Shown piece after piece: positions 63,954 through 64,000 of a stretch of 64,000 bases of DNA. The number at the start of each line of letters is the position of its first letter. The stretch's first letter is position 1. The stretch is taken from assembly GCF_947501225.1 (NCBI RefSeq), contig NZ_CANMUW010000004.1:1-64000 (forward strand). Direction: 5' to 3'. Below the pieces are notes generated by a model. The model was not told where the DNA came from. It saw only the letters and a program-made list of their open reading frames with translations, and did no database searches. This DNA comes from an uncultured Shewanella sp. GTDB lineage: Bacteria > Pseudomonadota > Gammaproteobacteria > Enterobacterales > Shewanellaceae. Both the position numbers and the translations under genes were made by a program.

Positions 63954-64000
63954 CACTGCTATTTTCTTCAAAAGAGGTTACAGCGAAGTGTACAGTTAAA

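Overview
The window looks like chromosome of a marine Shewanella. It combines a complete dmsEFABGH extracellular DMSO-reductase operon (decaheme cytochrome, MtrB-like porin, Tat-lipoprotein molybdoenzyme), a dctPQM TRAP transporter with dctBD, a tyrosine/phenylalanine degradation block (maiA, fahA, tyrR, phhB, phhA), galU-galE-napF, a bactofilin, and many REP/BIME repeats ending in GCTCCTAC. The species cannot be named from sequence alone. This was read by eye, without database searches.

Layout. 1-7.5 kb: tRNA-Val(TAC), a small unknown gene, then dctPQM and dctBD, with a good sigma-54 promoter before dctP. 7.5-15 kb: an MFS exporter divergent from a LysR regulator, then tetR-adaptor-RND efflux permease on the minus strand. 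15-25.4 kb: an octaheme c-type lipoprotein and a LysR regulator lie between dmsH and the efflux operon and are bounded by repeats; dmsEFABGH follows, with a CRP/FNR-type site and an unusual A-rich tract upstream. 26-31.4 kb: aromatic amino-acid catabolism, with a CRP site and a TyrR box before fahA. 31.6-39.2 kb: galU, galE, napF, bactofilin, DUF2982 protein, elyC, mak and wzi.

40-64 kb is a polysaccharide locus. On the minus strand are a PhnD-like binding protein, a large hybrid histidine kinase and a LuxO/SypG-type sigma-54 activator. On the plus strand are a receiver-PP2C phosphatase, an RsbW-like kinase and a STAS protein (a partner-switching module), followed by export, chain-length, polymerase and flippase genes, a GT2, a three-domain sugar-transferase fusion, a nucleotidyltransferase-like fusion, a TagD-like cytidylyltransferase and a TagB/F-like glycerophosphotransferase. 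rmlA closes the window on the minus strand.

Main discovery candidate: each of four plus-strand transcription units in the polysaccharide locus is preceded by a dyad of the form TTGCA-N3-TGCAA (two perfect, two imperfect) and, 81-105 bp downstream, by a GG-N10-GC sigma-54 promoter. The dyad matches the known LuxO box, and the adjacent regulator carries a LuxO-like recognition helix. REP/BIME arrays sit at the ends of these units, and the array after the last unit encodes the C-terminal tails of both flanking convergent genes. The inferred picture is a Syp-like biofilm polysaccharide system with a split SypE and a teichoic-acid-like glycerol-phosphate step, controlled by one phosphorelay.
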